Of a DNA stretch of 8,018 nt, positions 6,400 through 8,018 are shown in pieces (position 1 is the stretch's first letter; every line of letters begins with the position of its first letter). The DNA comes from an uncultured Bacteroidota bacterium (lineage in GTDB: Bacteria; Bacteroidota; Bacteroidia; UKL13-3), in NCBI GenBank assembly GCA_903898215.1, contig CAIUEQ010000224.1:1-8018 (forward strand), written 5' to 3'. The notes under the pieces were generated by a model that saw only the letters and a program-made list of their open reading frames with translations, made no database searches and was not told where the DNA came from. Position numbers and translations under genes: made by a program.

Positions 6400-7275
6400 T
6401 TGAAAAAAAGAATCTCATTTATCATCAACCCTATTTCAGGAGGAATCAATAAAGAAACTTTCCCTTTATTGATAGAGAACAATATTGATAAAAATAAATT
6501 TGATGTTGATATCCAATTTACACAATCGGCAAATCATAATTTAATTTTAGCTGAGCAAGCCGTTGAACAGAAAAAAGATATCATTGTTGCCGTTGGCGGT
6601 GATGGAACAATCAATCATGTTGCAAAATATGTTACCGGTTCATCATCAATTTTTGGAATGATACCGATGGGCTCAGGAAATGGATTGGCAAGACATTTAC
6701 GCATTCCTCTTAATCACGTAAAAGCAATTGAGGCAATTAATCAATTAAAAATTTCTACTATCGATACAGGAAAAGCGAATGATGTTTTTTTTGTAAATGT
6801 TGTGGGAGCAGGATTTGATGCTCATGTGAGTGGAATGTTTGCAACTGCACCAACACGTGGTTTTTTTTCATACGCAAAAATAACTCTTACTGAATTTGCA
6901 AATTATAAACCTCATGAATATAAAATAGTCATTGATGGTGAAACCATAAATGAAAAGGCTTTTATTGTTTGTATAGCAAATGGTTCTCAATATGGTAATA
7001 ATGCATTTATTGCACCCACTGCCGACCTTACCGATGGAATATTTGAGGTCAGTTTAATTAAGCCTTTCAAGAATATAAGTATGCCTTTTTTAGGGTTTGA
7101 TTTATTTACTAAAAAATTCAACTCTTCGAAATACGTTAAAACTTTTCGTGGTAAAAAAATTGTAATTCATCGTCCTAAAGCTGAAGTGGTAAATATTGAT
7201 GGAGAACCGATAATGATGGAAAAAGATTTAACAGTTCAAATTTTTCCTTCTTCCCTAAAAGTGATAGTTCCTTAA
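6400..7275 (+). CDS. Lipid kinase, diacylglycerol kinase catalytic domain (DgkB/YegS/BmrU family)
   Basis: A 291-residue ATP-dependent kinase expected to phosphorylate a lipid alcohol such as diacylglycerol at the inner face of the membrane. The N-terminal domain has the opening strand FIINPISGG (residues 7-15), the nucleotide-binding VGGDGTINHV (65-74) and PMGSGNGLAR (89-98). The C-terminal beta-sandwich shows TADLTDGIFEVSLIKPF and, close to the end, VNIDGEP, both typical of the family. There is no signal peptide or membrane segment. The reading frame has no ATG before the catalytic motifs, so a non-ATG start is required. TTG 6400 gives MKKRISFIINP, a normal family N-terminus; TTG 6382 would add six residues (MLKFIQ) but overlaps the candidate -7 element. 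Substrate choice (diacylglycerol, sphingoid base, undecaprenol or another lipid) cannot be decided here; Bacteroidota can make sphingolipids, so a sphingosine-kinase-like role is open. Same strand as mtgA, and convergent with the regulator gene. Confidence 0.88.
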   Translation: MKKRISFIINPISGGINKETFPLLIENNIDKNKFDVDIQFTQSANHNLILAEQAVEQKKDIIVAVGGDGTINHVAKYVTGSSSIFGMIPMGSGNGLARHLRIPLNHVKAIEAINQLKISTIDTGKANDVFFVNVVGAGFDAHVSGMFATAPTRGFFSYAKITLTEFANYKPHEYKIVIDGETINEKAFIVCIANGSQYGNNAFIAPTADLTDGIFEVSLIKPFKNISMPFLGFDLFTKKFNSSKYVKTFRGKKIVIHRPKAEVVNIDGEPIMMEKDLTVQIFPSSLKVIVP

Positions 7276-7278
7276 AAA

Positions 7279-7989
7279 TTATTCGAAAAGATTAGACGCC
7301 TTCACTAAAGCGTTATAATCTGAAATTTTAATTTTCTTTCCTTCAAGTTCAATGATGTTTTCCTTCTGCAATTCAAAAAGTGTTCTAATGGCTGTTTCGC
7401 GCGAAGTACCGGCAATATTTGCAATTTCTTCACGAGAGATTGTAACATTTATCACACTCCCATCTTGCTCAAAACCATATCTTTCTTTAAGCAATAAAAG
7501 TCCTTGGGCAATCCTTTCTTTTACTGTTCGCTGAGCAATTGCTGTAATATTGTTTTCAGTATCTTTAAGCATATCTGAAAACAGGTGAATCACTTTCATT
7601 GCAAGTTTCGGGTTAGTTTCAACCATGGGTAAAAAAACCTCCTTGGGAATAAAACAAATTGTAGAATCTTCGAGTGCAAAAGCTGAGCACGAATATTTAT
7701 CGATTCCAAGTAATGCCCGAAACCCCATCACATCGCCATTTGTCGCAAGGTGAATAATTTGCTCTTTACCGTCAACGCCTGTTTGTGTTAGTTTAACTTT
7801 TCCACTGTTTATACAAAATAACCCGAAGGGAAGAGTTCCTTCTTGAAAGATCTCGTTTCCTTTTTTATAAATACGACAACTTTTTTTTGAACTCATCAAA
7901 GCTGACTCACCCTCATCCAACACATTAAAAACGGATTTGAAACGATGACTGCAAAGTGCACAATCGGTTTCAGCATTTTTTATCGACAT
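7279..7989 (-). CDS. Crp/Fnr-family transcriptional regulator with N-terminal CxxC
   Basis: A 236-residue regulator with a cyclic-nucleotide-type sensor domain (about residues 25-120), a dimerisation helix (about 125-155) and a winged helix-turn-helix (about 155-225). The sensor has YKKGNEIFQEG and GLFCINSGKVKL, as in the family, but lacks the phosphate-binding Arg-Ser-Ala of cAMP-binding Crp (the region reads YSCSAFALEDS), so cAMP is an unlikely ligand. Cysteines are at 10, 13, 38, 59, 101 and 112. The Cys10-x-x-Cys13 pair, with Cys101 or Cys112, recalls the cluster ligands of Fnr, but the third N-terminal Cys of Fnr is absent. The recognition helix TSRETAIRTL keeps the Arg-Glu-Thr-x-x-Arg spacing of Crp (Arg197, Glu198, Arg202) rather than the Glu-x-x-Ser-Arg of Fnr, so a TGTGA-like half-site is the better guess. 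ATG 7989 is preferred over the TTG one codon upstream. Possible oxygen, NO or redox sensing is inference. Confidence 0.92.
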   Translation of the reverse strand: MSIKNAETDCALCSHRFKSVFNVLDEGESALMSSKKSCRIYKKGNEIFQEGTLPFGLFCINSGKVKLTQTGVDGKEQIIHLATNGDVMGFRALLGIDKYSCSAFALEDSTICFIPKEVFLPMVETNPKLAMKVIHLFSDMLKDTENNITAIAQRTVKERIAQGLLLLKERYGFEQDGSVINVTISREEIANIAGTSRETAIRTLFELQKENIIELEGKKIKISDYNALVKASNLFE

Positions 7990-8002
7990 CAATTAAATTT
8001 TT

Positions 8003-8015
8003 ATTCGCAACGAAT
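8003..8015. promoter_or_regulatory. Short palindrome upstream of the Crp/Fnr-family gene
   Basis: ATTCG and CGAAT, perfect 5-bp arms around CAA, lie 14-26 bp upstream of the regulator's ATG. This is where an autoregulatory operator could sit, but the sequence resembles neither the Crp (TGTGA) nor the Fnr (TTGAT) half-site, and the rest of the promoter is outside the window. Confidence 0.25.
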
Positions 8016-8018
8016 GTA

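Noticed and set aside
7352..7534. 60-residue + strand open frame opposite the Crp/Fnr-type gene
   Set aside because: Overlaps the helix-turn-helix coding region in antisense and shows no features of its own.

Overview
The window looks like an ordinary stretch of chromosome from an AT-rich member of the Bacteroidota. Four things suggest this: a single-chain GcvP, a Crp/Fnr regulator of the type common in that phylum (N-terminal CxxC), almost no Shine-Dalgarno sequences ahead of the genes, and one perfect match to the Bacteroidota -7 promoter element TAnnTTTG. The genus cannot be named from these data.

Layout, left to right. Positions 1-2849 (+) hold nearly all of gcvP, the glycine-decarboxylating subunit of the glycine cleavage system; only its first few codons lie outside the window. 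It ends in two successive hairpins, the second a strong U-tailed stem shared with the convergent gene. Positions 2926-5447 (-) hold three co-directional genes, read from right to left as a Kv-beta-like aldo/keto reductase, a class I SAM methyltransferase of unknown substrate and trmN6 (tRNA1(Val) A37 N6-methyltransferase). Their spacers are 46 and 61 bp, so they may be one transcript ending at the shared terminator. A 157-bp divergent spacer (5448-5604) then separates the reductase from mtgA (+, monofunctional peptidoglycan glycosyltransferase). A lipid kinase of the diacylglycerol kinase/YegS family (+) follows, apparently with its own promoter and a TTG start. The last gene, a Crp/Fnr-family regulator (-), converges on the lipid kinase with only 3 bp between the stop codons. 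Its start lies 29 bp from the right edge.

Functionally this is a mix of housekeeping genes: one-carbon and glycine metabolism, tRNA modification, cell-wall polymerisation, lipid phosphorylation and a global-type regulator. The mtgA-lipid kinase pair is the only one with a plausible shared theme (cell envelope). There are no mobile-element genes, tRNA or rRNA genes, CRISPR arrays, defence genes or phage genes. I see no convincing new system. The points worth a second look are small: an in-frame 8-bp tandem repeat in the GcvP linker, the shared terminator, the promoter and non-ATG start of the lipid kinase, the CxxC of the regulator, and three short palindromes in control regions.
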